Of a stretch of 64,000 bases of DNA, positions 1-7,942 are shown piece by piece. The notes below the pieces were generated by a model. It worked only from the letters and a program-made list of their open reading frames with translations. It did no database searches and was not told the DNA's origin. The stretch is from Streptomyces sp. AC558_RSS880 (GTDB taxonomy: Bacteria; Actinomycetota; Actinomycetes; Streptomycetales; Streptomycetaceae): assembly GCF_019049255.1 (NCBI RefSeq), contig NZ_JAGMUJ010000031.1, positions 1 to 64,000 of the forward strand, in the 5' to 3' direction. The first letter of the stretch is position 1. Each line of letters begins with the position of its first letter. A program made the position numbers and the translations under genes.

Positions 1-22
1 GGGAGCGGCGGCCGCCGCTCCC
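1..22. terminator. Perfect GC hairpin, likely terminator
   Basis: The first 22 bases form a perfect self-complementary palindrome with 11-nt arms (GGGAGCGGCGG and its complement). It precedes the first gene, so it probably terminates a transcript entering from outside the window. There is no clear U-tract, which is usual in Streptomyces. Confidence 0.5.
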
Positions 23-102
23 ACCGCAGACGCTACGCCGGGTACGCGACGGTCGCCAGGCGGTGACATGCCCGTGACACAAAGATCGCTAGCCTGACGG
101 CC

Positions 103-621
103 ATGAATCCCCGGGGGAACACACTCAAGCTCACAGCGGTCTCGGCGCTCGTCGTCCTCACCCTCACCGGTTTCTCGACCGGCCGCGGCGGCAGCGGCGG
201 CAGCGGCGACGGGAGCGGCGGCGGGTGCAGCAGCTCCGACCAGAACCACGACTCGTCGTCGAGTTCCGGAGGCGGCTCACACCGCGACTACGACGATGAC
301 GACGACCACGACACCTCGGGCGGCGGAAGCGGAAACGCGTCCGCGTCCGTGCAGGACGCCACGGTGGAACTGGTGACCTGCGCCTCGGAGGCGTCCCCGC
401 ACGCCACGGTCGAGGTCACCAACCCGAACGCCACGGACGGCGTCTTCACCGTCACCGTGATCTTCGAGGACACGGCCGGCGCGGAGGTCGCCACCCGGAC
501 CCAGGACGTCGACGTGCCCGCGAACGACACGGCGACGGTGCGGGTGGACGTCGGTGACGACACGGACGTGACCCTGGTCGCCGAGTGCGACCCCGGTCTG
601 TACGCCCCGGCGGCCCGCTGA
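103..621 (+). CDS. Secreted Gly/Ser/Asp-rich protein with C-terminal beta-sandwich-like domain
   Basis: This 172-residue protein starts with a basic-hydrophobic signal sequence (about residues 1-25, no lipobox). A linker rich in Gly, Ser and Asp follows (about 28-80), including a DYDDDDDHD acidic run. The last 85 residues look like a compact beta-strand domain containing two cysteines (VTCASE and AECDPG) that could form a disulfide, resembling the FxLYD-type domains of secreted actinobacterial proteins. No catalytic motif is visible. It is probably exported, perhaps cell-wall associated or cation binding through the acidic run (inference). The start ATG follows a short leader containing a TAG-type -10-like sequence. 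Function is unknown; the family assignment is tentative. Confidence 0.6.
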   Translation: MNPRGNTLKLTAVSALVVLTLTGFSTGRGGSGGSGDGSGGGCSSSDQNHDSSSSSGGGSHRDYDDDDDHDTSGGGSGNASASVQDATVELVTCASEASPHATVEVTNPNATDGVFTVTVIFEDTAGAEVATRTQDVDVPANDTATVRVDVGDDTDVTLVAECDPGLYAPAAR

Positions 622-783
622 GCCGCGCACGCGGCCTGTCCTCCGCCGGGCCGGTGCCGGGGACGAAGGGGGCGCGGGCTGTCGCCGCTCGAAGCGGTGG
701 TGTGCGGGTGGGGAGTGGGGCGGGGGGTGGGAGCAAGACGGTGTGGTGCGAGCTGGACGGTACGTAGATCACGGCCGTACGAC

Positions 784-813
784 GATGGGGCCGAGGTTTC
801 CCCCGGCCCCATC
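784..813. terminator. Terminator hairpin between convergent genes
   Basis: GATGGGGCCG at 784-793 pairs with CGGCCCCATC at 804-813 around a 10-nt loop. It lies just downstream of the minus-strand secreted peptide gene and can also serve the plus-strand gene ending at 621. Confidence 0.6.
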
Positions 814-830
814 GGTGGTCGGGCGATGCG

Positions 831-977
831 TCAGGGCATGTGGTTGTCGAGCGGTACCACGACACCGTCCTGCGGGCTCACCGGCATGTGGTTGTCGGCC
901 AGCGCCGGGCTCGCCACGGCGCCGGTGATGCCGAGGACCAGGGCGATGGTGGCGAGAACCTTCTTGGTGCGGGTCAC
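831..977 (-). CDS. Small secreted peptide with terminal DNHMP motifs
   Basis: The GTG at 977 gives a 48-residue product and is chosen because AGGAG lies about 6 nt upstream. A longer reading starting at 1034 has no such site and would spoil the signal peptide. Residues 1-27 form a classical signal sequence (TRTKK, hydrophobic core, ASPALA) with a predicted cut after ALA. The mature part would be about 21 residues that both begin and end with DNHMP. The same D-(S/N)-H-M-P motif is the repeat unit of AfsS, encoded about 190 bp away on the same strand. Function is unknown; shared ancestry or shared binding of something through this motif is an inference. It has its own terminator at 784-813. Confidence 0.7.
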   Translation of the reverse strand: MTRTKKVLATIALVLGITGAVASPALADNHMPVSPQDGVVVPLDNHMP

Positions 978-1100
978 TAGGACTCCTGTTGTGGGAGAGC
1001 AGATCCGTACGGGAAGGGACATTAGGACGCACACAGTCAGCTGTTCGAGTGATTCGAACGGTTCGCGTCAAAGGTTGACCAGAAACCTGTGCGGACACAC

Positions 1101-1141
1101 ATCGGCCGCGGCGGCTCCCCCTCCGCGCCGCCGCGGCCGAT
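1101..1141. terminator. Terminator hairpin after afsS
   Basis: A perfect 14-bp stem (ATCGGCCGCGGCGG at 1101-1114 with its complement at 1128-1141) and a 13-nt loop lie about 20 bp beyond the afsS stop codon. Confidence 0.7.
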
Positions 1142-1161
1142 TCCCCGTGCGGGAAGGACGG

Positions 1162-1365
1162 CTACTTGCCGCCGTCGAGGTCCAGGGCGGGCGGGGCCGG
1201 CATGTGGCTGTCGAGAGTGGTGATCGCGCCGTCCTTCGGCGGGGCCGGCATGTGGCTGTCCTGAGTGGTGGCCGTGCCGTCCTTCGGCGGGGCCGGCATG
1301 TGGCTGTCGAGCGTCGTGATGGCGTCGTTCTTCGCTTCTTCGTTGCTGTTGGCGGTGTTGCTCAT
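1162..1365 (-). CDS. afsS: AfsS (AfsR2), sigma-like small activator of secondary metabolism
   Basis: This 67-residue hydrophilic protein carries three near-identical 13-14-residue repeats of the form TT-x-DSHMPAPPKDG. That is the hallmark of AfsS of S. coelicolor and S. lividans (AfsR2), a global activator of antibiotic production whose transcription is switched on by AfsR. The start at 1365 is preferred over 1380 because GGGGG precedes it at SD distance. afsR lies immediately upstream on the same strand, the known gene order. A direct-repeat operator resembling PhoP/AfsR boxes sits at 1532-1553. Known from the family: AfsS has no enzymatic domain and acts by an unresolved mechanism. Identification rests on the repeats plus synteny and is strong. 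Confidence 0.93.
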   Translation of the reverse strand: MSNTANSNEEAKNDAITTLDSHMPAPPKDGTATTQDSHMPAPPKDGAITTLDSHMPAPPALDLDGGK

Positions 1366-1531
1366 AGCTGCAGCCCCCATGAGATTGGCAGAGCGATTGA
1401 CGAGTGAGGCCTGTTCGGCGACTCCCCCGCGGGCCGCCGAACAGGCGTTGCGGGGTCGATCACCCTACAGGTGAAACCCCGACGACCGTCTGCCCCCCGA
1501 CGCGACGGATCGATGCGTTGAGAGTGACAGC

Positions 1532-1553
1532 CGCCCATAAACGTTCGATGAAC
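1532..1553 (-). promoter_or_regulatory. PhoP/AfsR-type direct-repeat operator upstream of afsS
   Basis: Read on the minus strand this is GTTCATCGAAC followed directly by GTTTATGGGCG, two 11-bp units of the PHO-box type (GTTCAYYRG-like). In S. coelicolor, AfsR and PhoP compete for an overlapping site in the afsS promoter, and this box lies in the equivalent afsR-afsS interval. The -10 element could not be assigned with certainty; TAGGGT at about 1462-1467 is one candidate. Confidence 0.65.
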
Positions 1554-1565
1554 GCCCCGGCCCGA

Positions 1566-4523
1566 TCAGGCTGCTCCGACTGGCCGCAACAGTTTCCGCA
1601 GATCGGTCGCTTCCGGTGCCTCGGACTTCTCGTAGATGGTCAGAGCATCCCGCCAGCACGCACGCGCACGATCAATCTGACCGAGAGCGCTGAGCGAGCG
1701 TCCCAAGAGCGTGAGGATGTTGGCCCGCATCCAATCCCCGCCGATGCTTCCTGTCGTCAAGGCTTGCTCGGCGTGCTGTGCCGCCTGAGCCGGTCGATGA
1801 GCCGAGAGATGAACCTGGGCGATGCGGAAGTGGGTGGCTCCTTCCCACAGACGCTGCCGGTTTTCCACGAAGGTCTGAAGCGCGGTGGACAGCTCGTTCA
1901 ATGCCTCGACCTGACGCGCCGCGTGGCTGAGCGCGATGCCGAGGGCGTACCGGGCGTTGGCCAGACGGAAGGTCAACCCGAGCTCGTCGTAGATGGTGAT
2001 TCCCTGACGGACCAGATCGATTCCCGAGGCCGTGCGTCCCACCGATACGAGGACACGCGAGAGGTTGCAGAGCGCGCTCGCTTCACCGGGCCGGTTGCCG
2101 TCGGACCGAAACGCCGCGATGGCTTCGAGGAGGTGGGCTTCACTGACGGCACGCTGGTTCTTGCAATTGGCGATGATGCCCTGCTCGTTGTGGGCGTTGC
2201 CTCTTGTCCAGGGATCTCTGGTCCGGTTTCCGAGTTCGATGGCGACTTCGGCCTCCGCTCCCGCTTCGTCGAAGCGCCCGGCCCTGCTGAGGACCTGGGC
2301 CAGCGTCGTGCGCGCACGTCCCTCCGCATGAGCGTCTCCCGACGCCGCCGTGGCATCCCTTGCGGCGAAGGCGGCTGCCTCGTAGCTGAGCGAACTCGCC
2401 CCTGATTCCGCCAGGTCCTTCGAAGCGAGCAAGAGGTCGACACCACGCCGCAACGTGCTCGGCTTCAGCGACTGCCTGACGCACGCCAGGATGCAGGCGG
2501 ACTCGGAATGGAGCCAGTCCAGCGCGTTGACGTCGTCGCTGAACTCCTTCCCCGAAAACTCGGTGGGCTCGAGGTGGTCCACGGTGCGATCCCCCGGCCG
2601 CTCGATCGCGTACACCCCCGCCGCCGTGGCCAGGTAGAAGTCCAGCACCCGCGAAAGCGCCGCCTCCCGCTCACCGGGCGGCTGTTCGTCCCTCTCGGCG
2701 CATGCACGCGCGTAGAGCCGTACGAGGTCGTGGAACCGGTACCGCCCCGGCGCCGCCGACTCCAGCAGGGACGTGTCCACCAGGGACTCCAGCAGGTCCT
2801 CCGTGTCCTCCGCCGGGAGGTCCAGGACCGCCGCCGCCGCCGCGAGGGAGATGTCCGGGCCGTCCGCCAGGCCCAGCAGCCGGAACGCGCGGGCCTGGGC
2901 GGGCTCCAGCTGCCCGTAGCCCAGCTCGAACGTCGCCTTCACCGCCAGGTCGCCCGCCTGGAGTTCGTCCAGGCGGCGGCGTTCGTCGGCGAGCTTGGCC
3001 GCCAGGACCGAGACCGTCCAGGTGCGCCTCGCCGCCAGCCTGGACGCCGCGATCCTGATCGCCAGCGGCAGGAAGCCGCACGCCGCCACCACGTCCAGGG
3101 CGGCCTCCCGCTCCGACGCCACCCGCTCCTCGCCCACGATCTTCGTGAAGAGCGCCAGCGCCTCCTCCGGTGACATCACGTCCAGGTCGATCAGGTGCGC
3201 GCCCGCCAGGTCCACCATCCGGACCCGGGAGGTCACCAGGGCCGCGCAGCCCGCAGTGCCGGGGAGCAGGGGCCTGATCTGCGCCGCGTCCCGCGCGTTG
3301 TCCAGCAGCACCAGGACCTTGCGGCCGTCCAGGACCGAGCGGTACAGCGCCGCCCGCTCCTCCAGCGAGTCCGGGATCGCCGAGTCCGCCGTGCCGAGGG
3401 CGCGCAGGAAGGAGCCCAGGACCGTCTCCGGTTCCGCGGAACGGGATCCCGCGCCCTGGAGGTCGACGTACAGCTGGCCGTCGGGGAAGGAGGGACGCGC
3501 CGCATGGGCCACGTGCACCGCCAGCGTCGTCTTGCCGACGCCGCCGATGCCGGCCAGCGCCGACACCGCCATCACCCAGCCCTCGTCGCCGGACGCCGCC
3601 GCGAGGACCTCGCTCAGCTCCCGTACGAAGGAGGCGCGCCCCGTGAAGTCCGGGACCGTCGCCGGGAGCTGGGCCGGGCGGACGGGGACCGCCACCGGTT
3701 CCGCCATGGGGGCCGAGGGTTCCGCGAGGCCCGGGTCGGCCTGGAGGATGCGCTGCTGGAGGTCCTGCAGATCCGGGCGCGGGTCGACGCCCAGCTCGTC
3801 GGCGAGGAGGCGGCGGGTGTCCGCGTACACCGCGAGGGCCTCCGCCTGGCGGCCGCTGCGGTAGAGCGCCAGCATCAGCAGTTCGCGCAACCGCTCCCGC
3901 AGCGGATGCGCCGCCGTCAGCGCCGTCAGTTCCGAGACCGCCTCCGCGTGGCAGCCCTGCTCCAGGTCCATGTCCAGGCGCGATTCGAGGAGTTGGAGCC
4001 GCCATTCCTCCAGGCGGACCCGCTGGGCCTCCGCGTACGGGCCCGGCACGCCGGCCAGCGTCTCGCCGTCCCAGAGGGACAGGGCCCGGTTCAGCACCTC
4101 CCGCGCGTGGCACAGGTCCCCGGTGTTCCGCGCCTTCTCCGCCTCCGCCGCCAGTTCCTGCGCCGCCGCGAGGTCCAGCGCGCCCTCGCCGAGCCCGCGC
4201 ACCGCGTAGCCGCCGGACTCGCTGACCAGCACCCCGGGGTCCAGCACCTTCCGCAGCCGGGAGGCGTAGGTGCGCACCGCCGCCAGCGCCTGGGACGGGG
4301 GTTCCTCGCCCCACAGGGCGTCGATCAGCTCGGCCGCCGTGGCCGTACGGCCCTCGCGCAGCAACAGAGCGGCGAGCAGCGCGCGTTGCTGAGGGCTGCC
4401 GGTGGCGACGGGCTCGTCGTCGCGCCAGGCGCGCACCGGTCCGAGCACGCCGAAGCGCAGCGCCGCGGGCTCCGTCGAGGAGCCGGGACGCCGCTGCTCC
4501 GGTCCCCGCGGCACACCGTCCAT
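1566..4523 (-). CDS. afsR: AfsR, SARP-NTPase-TPR global regulator
   Basis: The 985-residue protein has the full AfsR architecture. An OmpR-like SARP DNA-binding domain covers about residues 20-110, followed by a bacterial transcriptional activation domain to about 265. Next is an NB-ARC-type ATPase with P-loop GIGGVGKTT near residue 325 and a LLDNA Walker-B-like segment near 405. A TPR array fills roughly the last 350 residues. AfsR is phosphorylated by the Ser/Thr kinase AfsK (encoded elsewhere) and activates afsS; ATPase activity is needed for activation but not for DNA binding in S. coelicolor. Length is close to the 993 residues of S. coelicolor AfsR. The start ATG has a GGGGGAC site upstream. 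afsS follows on the same strand after about 200 bp, matching known order. Confidence 0.95.
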   Translation of the reverse strand: MDGVPRGPEQRRPGSSTEPAALRFGVLGPVRAWRDDEPVATGSPQQRALLAALLLREGRTATAAELIDALWGEEPPSQALAAVRTYASRLRKVLDPGVLVSESGGYAVRGLGEGALDLAAAQELAAEAEKARNTGDLCHAREVLNRALSLWDGETLAGVPGPYAEAQRVRLEEWRLQLLESRLDMDLEQGCHAEAVSELTALTAAHPLRERLRELLMLALYRSGRQAEALAVYADTRRLLADELGVDPRPDLQDLQQRILQADPGLAEPSAPMAEPVAVPVRPAQLPATVPDFTGRASFVRELSEVLAAASGDEGWVMAVSALAGIGGVGKTTLAVHVAHAARPSFPDGQLYVDLQGAGSRSAEPETVLGSFLRALGTADSAIPDSLEERAALYRSVLDGRKVLVLLDNARDAAQIRPLLPGTAGCAALVTSRVRMVDLAGAHLIDLDVMSPEEALALFTKIVGEERVASEREAALDVVAACGFLPLAIRIAASRLAARRTWTVSVLAAKLADERRRLDELQAGDLAVKATFELGYGQLEPAQARAFRLLGLADGPDISLAAAAAVLDLPAEDTEDLLESLVDTSLLESAAPGRYRFHDLVRLYARACAERDEQPPGEREAALSRVLDFYLATAAGVYAIERPGDRTVDHLEPTEFSGKEFSDDVNALDWLHSESACILACVRQSLKPSTLRRGVDLLLASKDLAESGASSLSYEAAAFAARDATAASGDAHAEGRARTTLAQVLSRAGRFDEAGAEAEVAIELGNRTRDPWTRGNAHNEQGIIANCKNQRAVSEAHLLEAIAAFRSDGNRPGEASALCNLSRVLVSVGRTASGIDLVRQGITIYDELGLTFRLANARYALGIALSHAARQVEALNELSTALQTFVENRQRLWEGATHFRIAQVHLSAHRPAQAAQHAEQALTTGSIGGDWMRANILTLLGRSLSALGQIDRARACWRDALTIYEKSEAPEATDLRKLLRPVGAA

Positions 4524-4648
4524 ACAGTCCCCCTCTGCATCCTGAGCAACTACGCCAGTTTGCCTTGTTCATGGCGGATGCGGCAGCCGTGGGAGACGGC
4601 GATCACACGGGGAACGACGGGCCGTCACGGTGCCCACACAGTTCGTCC

Positions 4649-5050
4649 TCAGCCGTCCAGGTCCACCCGCACCGTCAGCAGCCCCGCCCCGAAGGCCCGC
4701 ACGGCGGCGCTGTTGAAGCGGGGCAGGGTGCGCAGCCGGGCCACGGGGTCGTCGTCGGGCAGGAGATGTGCGGTGCCGGTGTGCCAGCGGCCCCGGATGC
4801 GCACCCGCACCCGGGGGTCCGCCCTGATGTTGCGGACGTACTGCGACCGTTCGCCGAACTCCGACACCAGCCAGAAGGAGTCCCCGGCCCGCCGGCCGCC
4901 CACCGGGGTCCGGCGGGGCAGGCCGGAGACGCGTCCCGTGGTCTCCAGGAGGGTCTGGAGCGGCAGCCGGCGCAGGACGGGATTGATCCGGCGCTGGAAG
5001 GCGGTGGCGCTCCGGTACTTGCGTTCGGCGTGCGAGGTCCCAGGAGTCAT
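4649..5050 (-). CDS. Deazaflavin (F420)-dependent nitroreductase-like protein
   Basis: This 133-residue protein fits the small single-domain 'nitroreductase family deazaflavin-dependent oxidoreductase' group (Ddn-like split beta-barrel). Features are the N-terminal NPVLRRLP segment, the TTGRVSGLPRRTPV strand, the WLVSEFGER core and RADPRVRVRIRGRWHTG. Ddn-type proteins bind the deazaflavin cofactor F420 and reduce varied substrates; the substrate here is unknown. It starts 12 bp after the PHP-domain gene (5063-6583), so the two are probably co-transcribed. Two further F420-linked genes (7030-7899 and fbiC) lie within 3 kb. Confidence 0.8.
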   Translation of the reverse strand: MTPGTSHAERKYRSATAFQRRINPVLRRLPLQTLLETTGRVSGLPRRTPVGGRRAGDSFWLVSEFGERSQYVRNIRADPRVRVRIRGRWHTGTAHLLPDDDPVARLRTLPRFNSAAVRAFGAGLLTVRVDLDG

Positions 5051-5062
5051 CGTGCGGTGAGC

Positions 5063-6583
5063 CTACCGGCGGCCGAGGAAGATCGGGTTGGTGAATCCGG
5101 CCAGGGCGCCGGGCAGCGGTCCGGCGGCCGTCTCGTGCCGCAGTTCGGCGCGTACGTAGGCGGCGTACGACGCTGTGGTCCGCCACTCCACCACGCCCGA
5201 CCCGGACACCGGCAGCGGGCCGCCGGTGTGCAGCACGCCCTGGTCGGTCACGAACCGGACGGTGCAGCGCGGGGCGCCGGTGACCTCCAGGCGGACGGTG
5301 ACCGGGGTGTCCCCGTCCACCCGCAACCGCTCGCCGATGCCCGCGTGTTCGCCGCGCCCGCCGGACGCGGTGAAGCCGAGGGACACCTTGCCGGACTCGG
5401 CGACGTACGAGCGTCCCGCGCGGATGCCGTCCAGGACGGCCTCCCGGGTCAGGTCGTCGGCGAGGACCACGGTCTGCGGGCTGCCGACGGCGTCCGGGTC
5501 GCGGTGGGCGTCGCTGCTGCCCATCGCCGGGATCCAGCCGTGCCCGTCCCGCCCGTCCCGCACGGACGCCACCAGCATGCCGTCCCAGTCGGCCAGCGCC
5601 ACCTCGTCGTCGGGCGTGTACGGGCCGTTCCACACCTCCACGGCGTCCGCCTCGCCGAAGCCGAACTTCCAGTTGCAGCCGATGCAGGTGGCGTGCGGAT
5701 GGGCGGGGACGACCAGGCCGCCGGCGCGGCGGATCTGCCGGGCGAACCGGCCGAAGCGGTTGTCGCGGGCGCGGTAGCGCCAGTCGACGAACGTGCCGGG
5801 GTCCGTGCCGATCGCCACCACGTGGCCGTTCCGCGTGGTGACCTCCTCGCCCAGCAGCACCAGCAGGTCGTCGCCGGCCGCCTCGGCCCAGTGGGCGTGC
5901 GCCGCGTGCGTGTTGTGCTCGCTGCTGTTGATGAAGTCCAGTCCGGCCGCGCGGGCGAGCGCGGCGATCTCGGCGGGGGTGCGGCGGCCGTCGGAGTACC
6001 AGGAGTGCAGGTGGCAGTCGCCCCGGTACCAGGCCCGCCCCCGCCCCCTGGCCCGCTCCGGCGGGTACACCGGCCGCACGGTCTCGCCGGGCTCCCCGTA
6101 GGTCAGCGTCACGGTGATCTCGTACGACAGTCCCCGCGGGGCCACGGTGTAGGGGCCCAGCGCGATGTGCCAGGTGCCCGCGCGTACCGGGCCGGGGAGA
6201 TAGCCGGGGGTGGCGTCGTCGGCGCGGAGGAAGAACTCGGTGCGGGCCCCGCCCGACCAGCCCCGGAAGCCCCGGCCGCCGAGGCCGGTGCCGCGCTCGT
6301 CGAAGATGCCGATGTCGAGGGCGTTGCCGGTGGTGCCGGCCGGCACGGTGGGCCGGTCGTAGGTGTAGGCGACCTTGATCTCGCGGACGCCGTCGGGCAC
6401 CTCGACGGGGACGTACACGAAGTCGGGGGCGCCCGGCGGGAGGGTGCCGCGCACCGTCCTCGTCTCCCGGCCGTCCCGGTCCGCCGCGGAAGCGAAGCTC
6501 ACGCTTCCCCACGTAAGCGCGGCGGCGGCGCCCGTCACGAACACGGCGCGCCGCCCGATCCCGCTCTGATGCTCCTCGCACAT
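5063..6583 (-). CDS. CehA/McbA-type PHP-domain metallohydrolase, exported
   Basis: The ATG at 6583 (GGGAG 8 nt upstream) gives 506 residues. A twin-arginine-like signal (IGRRAVFVTGAAAAL) ends near SFASA, so export by Tat is likely. A jelly-roll-like N-terminal half precedes a PHP domain in the second half with the metal-ligand motifs HLHS, SEHN, PAHPH and SSDAH. CehA/McbA enzymes hydrolyse esters or phosphoesters such as carbaryl; the natural substrate here is unknown. A small F420-type nitroreductase gene follows by 12 bp. The reading frame is open upstream to 6871, but that extension lacks a ribosome binding site and would bury the signal peptide. Confidence 0.85.
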   Translation of the reverse strand: MCEEHQSGIGRRAVFVTGAAAALTWGSVSFASAADRDGRETRTVRGTLPPGAPDFVYVPVEVPDGVREIKVAYTYDRPTVPAGTTGNALDIGIFDERGTGLGGRGFRGWSGGARTEFFLRADDATPGYLPGPVRAGTWHIALGPYTVAPRGLSYEITVTLTYGEPGETVRPVYPPERARGRGRAWYRGDCHLHSWYSDGRRTPAEIAALARAAGLDFINSSEHNTHAAHAHWAEAAGDDLLVLLGEEVTTRNGHVVAIGTDPGTFVDWRYRARDNRFGRFARQIRRAGGLVVPAHPHATCIGCNWKFGFGEADAVEVWNGPYTPDDEVALADWDGMLVASVRDGRDGHGWIPAMGSSDAHRDPDAVGSPQTVVLADDLTREAVLDGIRAGRSYVAESGKVSLGFTASGGRGEHAGIGERLRVDGDTPVTVRLEVTGAPRCTVRFVTDQGVLHTGGPLPVSGSGVVEWRTTASYAAYVRAELRHETAAGPLPGALAGFTNPIFLGRR

Positions 6584-6701
6584 GCTGCTGCTCCCAGGTG
6601 TCGTTCGATGACAGGGCTTGGGTGGTGCAGGGGTCGGTGCGGTGCAACCTTTGTAGTGAGCGGTGAACTGCCGTGTAAGAGAAGGGAATCGACAGCAGAC
6701 C

Positions 6702-6908
6702 ATGAGATTCGCCTGGTTCGTCTGGCTCACCCGGCACATCGACGAGTTCGGTTTCAGCCATGGCCCCGTGAAAGGCGCGATCGGAACGGCCGCCGTGCTG
6801 CTCACCGCCGTGCTGCTCGGTTTCGCGCTGCGCCGCCACCGGCCGGCCGACCTGGCCGTCGGCGGTGTCACGGCGGTCGCGGGGATCGGCTGGCTGGCCT
6901 TCCACTGA
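6702..6908 (+). CDS. Small two-helix membrane protein
   Basis: From ATG 6702 the product has 68 residues with two hydrophobic helices (about 25-42 and 50-66) separated by a basic RRHRPAD loop. The frame is open from a GTG at 6663, and GAAGGGA lies about 20 nt before 6702, so the start is uncertain. It diverges from the PHP gene. No family is recognised. Confidence 0.55.
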   Translation: MRFAWFVWLTRHIDEFGFSHGPVKGAIGTAAVLLTAVLLGFALRRHRPADLAVGGVTAVAGIGWLAFH

Positions 6909-6955
6909 GCGGGGCGCGAGGAGCCCGGGGAGGTCGGGAGGTCGGGAGGAAATCC

Positions 6956-6967
6956 CGACCGGTCGGT
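6956..6967. promoter_or_regulatory. Palindromic operator candidate before the F420 oxidoreductase gene
   Basis: CCGACCGGTCGG is a perfect 12-bp palindrome about 60 bp upstream of the ATG at 7030. Palindromes of this kind are typical of TetR-family operators. No regulator gene is adjacent, so the binding protein is unknown. Confidence 0.35.
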
Positions 6968-7029
6968 ATGGACAGATGGGGGTCGCGCGGGTATTGATGG
7001 GTCCGTCGTCCGCGTACGAAAGGCCGCTC

Positions 7030-7899
7030 ATGCGCATCGCCGTCACGATCTTCCTCACCGACGAGACGATCACCCCGGTCCGGCTCGCCCGTGAGCTGGA
7101 GCAGCGCGGGTTCGCCGGGCTGTACCTGCCGGAGCACACGCACATCCCCGTCGAGCGGACCAGCCCGTACCCGGCGGGCGGGGAGCTGCCGCGGGAGTAC
7201 GGCCGCACGCTCGACCCCTTCGTCGCGCTCGGGCAGGCCGCCGCCGTCACCGAGCGGCTGGGGCTCGGCACGGGCATCACGCTCGCCGCGCAGCACGACC
7301 CGATCGACCTGGCCAAGCAGATCGCGACCCTGGACCACCTCTCCGGCGGCCGGTTCACGCTGGGGCTCGGCTTCGGCTGGAACGTCGAGGAGGCCGCCGA
7401 CCACGGGGTGCGGTGGCGGACCCGGCGCGAGCTGGTGCGGGACCGGATGGGGCTGATGCGGGCCCTGTGGGCGGAGGAACCGACGGCGTACGAGGGGGAG
7501 TTCGGGAGCGTGCGGGCGAGCCTCGCGCACCCCAAGCCGGTGCGGAAGCCGCGCGGGCCGGTGGTCGGGCCGCGCACCCTGGTCGGCGGGGCGGCGGGAC
7601 CGAAGCTGTTCGCGCACATCTGCGAGTACGCCGACGGCTGGCTGCCGATCGGCGGGCGGGGCCTGACGGAGTCGCTGCCCGCGCTGCGCACCGCCTGGGC
7701 CGACGCGGGCCGCGACCCCGGCGCCCTCCAGGTCGTGCCGTACGCCGTGCGTCCCAGCGAGGGCAAGCTGGCCCACTTCGCGGAGCTGGGCGTCGAGGAG
7801 GTCGTGGTGCAGCTGCCGCCGGAGGGGGAGACGGAGGTGCTGCGGACGCTGGACGCGTTCCAGCCGTTCGTGGACGGGGAGAAGGAAGGGGCCCGGTGA
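7030..7899 (+). CDS. LLM-class F420-dependent oxidoreductase
   Basis: This 289-residue protein is a luciferase-like TIM-barrel monooxygenase/dehydrogenase. The PEHTHIPVERTSPYP stretch near residue 35 and the LGLGTGITLAAQHDP and GGRFTLGLGFGWN segments match the actinobacterial F420-dependent LLM group. Such enzymes use reduced or oxidised F420 to transfer hydride; the substrate cannot be read from sequence. The start ATG 7030 has GAAAGG at good distance; the upstream open frame to 6865 overlaps the previous gene and is rejected. fbiC, needed to make the F420 chromophore, begins 43 bp downstream on the same strand and is probably co-transcribed. Confidence 0.88.
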   Translation: MRIAVTIFLTDETITPVRLARELEQRGFAGLYLPEHTHIPVERTSPYPAGGELPREYGRTLDPFVALGQAAAVTERLGLGTGITLAAQHDPIDLAKQIATLDHLSGGRFTLGLGFGWNVEEAADHGVRWRTRRELVRDRMGLMRALWAEEPTAYEGEFGSVRASLAHPKPVRKPRGPVVGPRTLVGGAAGPKLFAHICEYADGWLPIGGRGLTESLPALRTAWADAGRDPGALQVVPYAVRPSEGKLAHFAELGVEEVVVQLPPEGETEVLRTLDAFQPFVDGEKEGAR

Positions 7900-7942
7900 G
7901 GACGGACAAGGGGCCTGATCAGTCCGAACGTATGCTCAAAGA

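Noticed and set aside
1162..1365. AfsS repeats as a multi-core RiPP precursor
   Set aside because: The repeats and the afsR neighbour identify AfsS, a known regulator; there are no modifying enzymes nearby.
4569..7766. 1065-codon minus-strand frame overlapping three genes
   Set aside because: Shadow of GC-rich coding on the other frames; no recognisable domain and low-complexity Arg/Pro composition.
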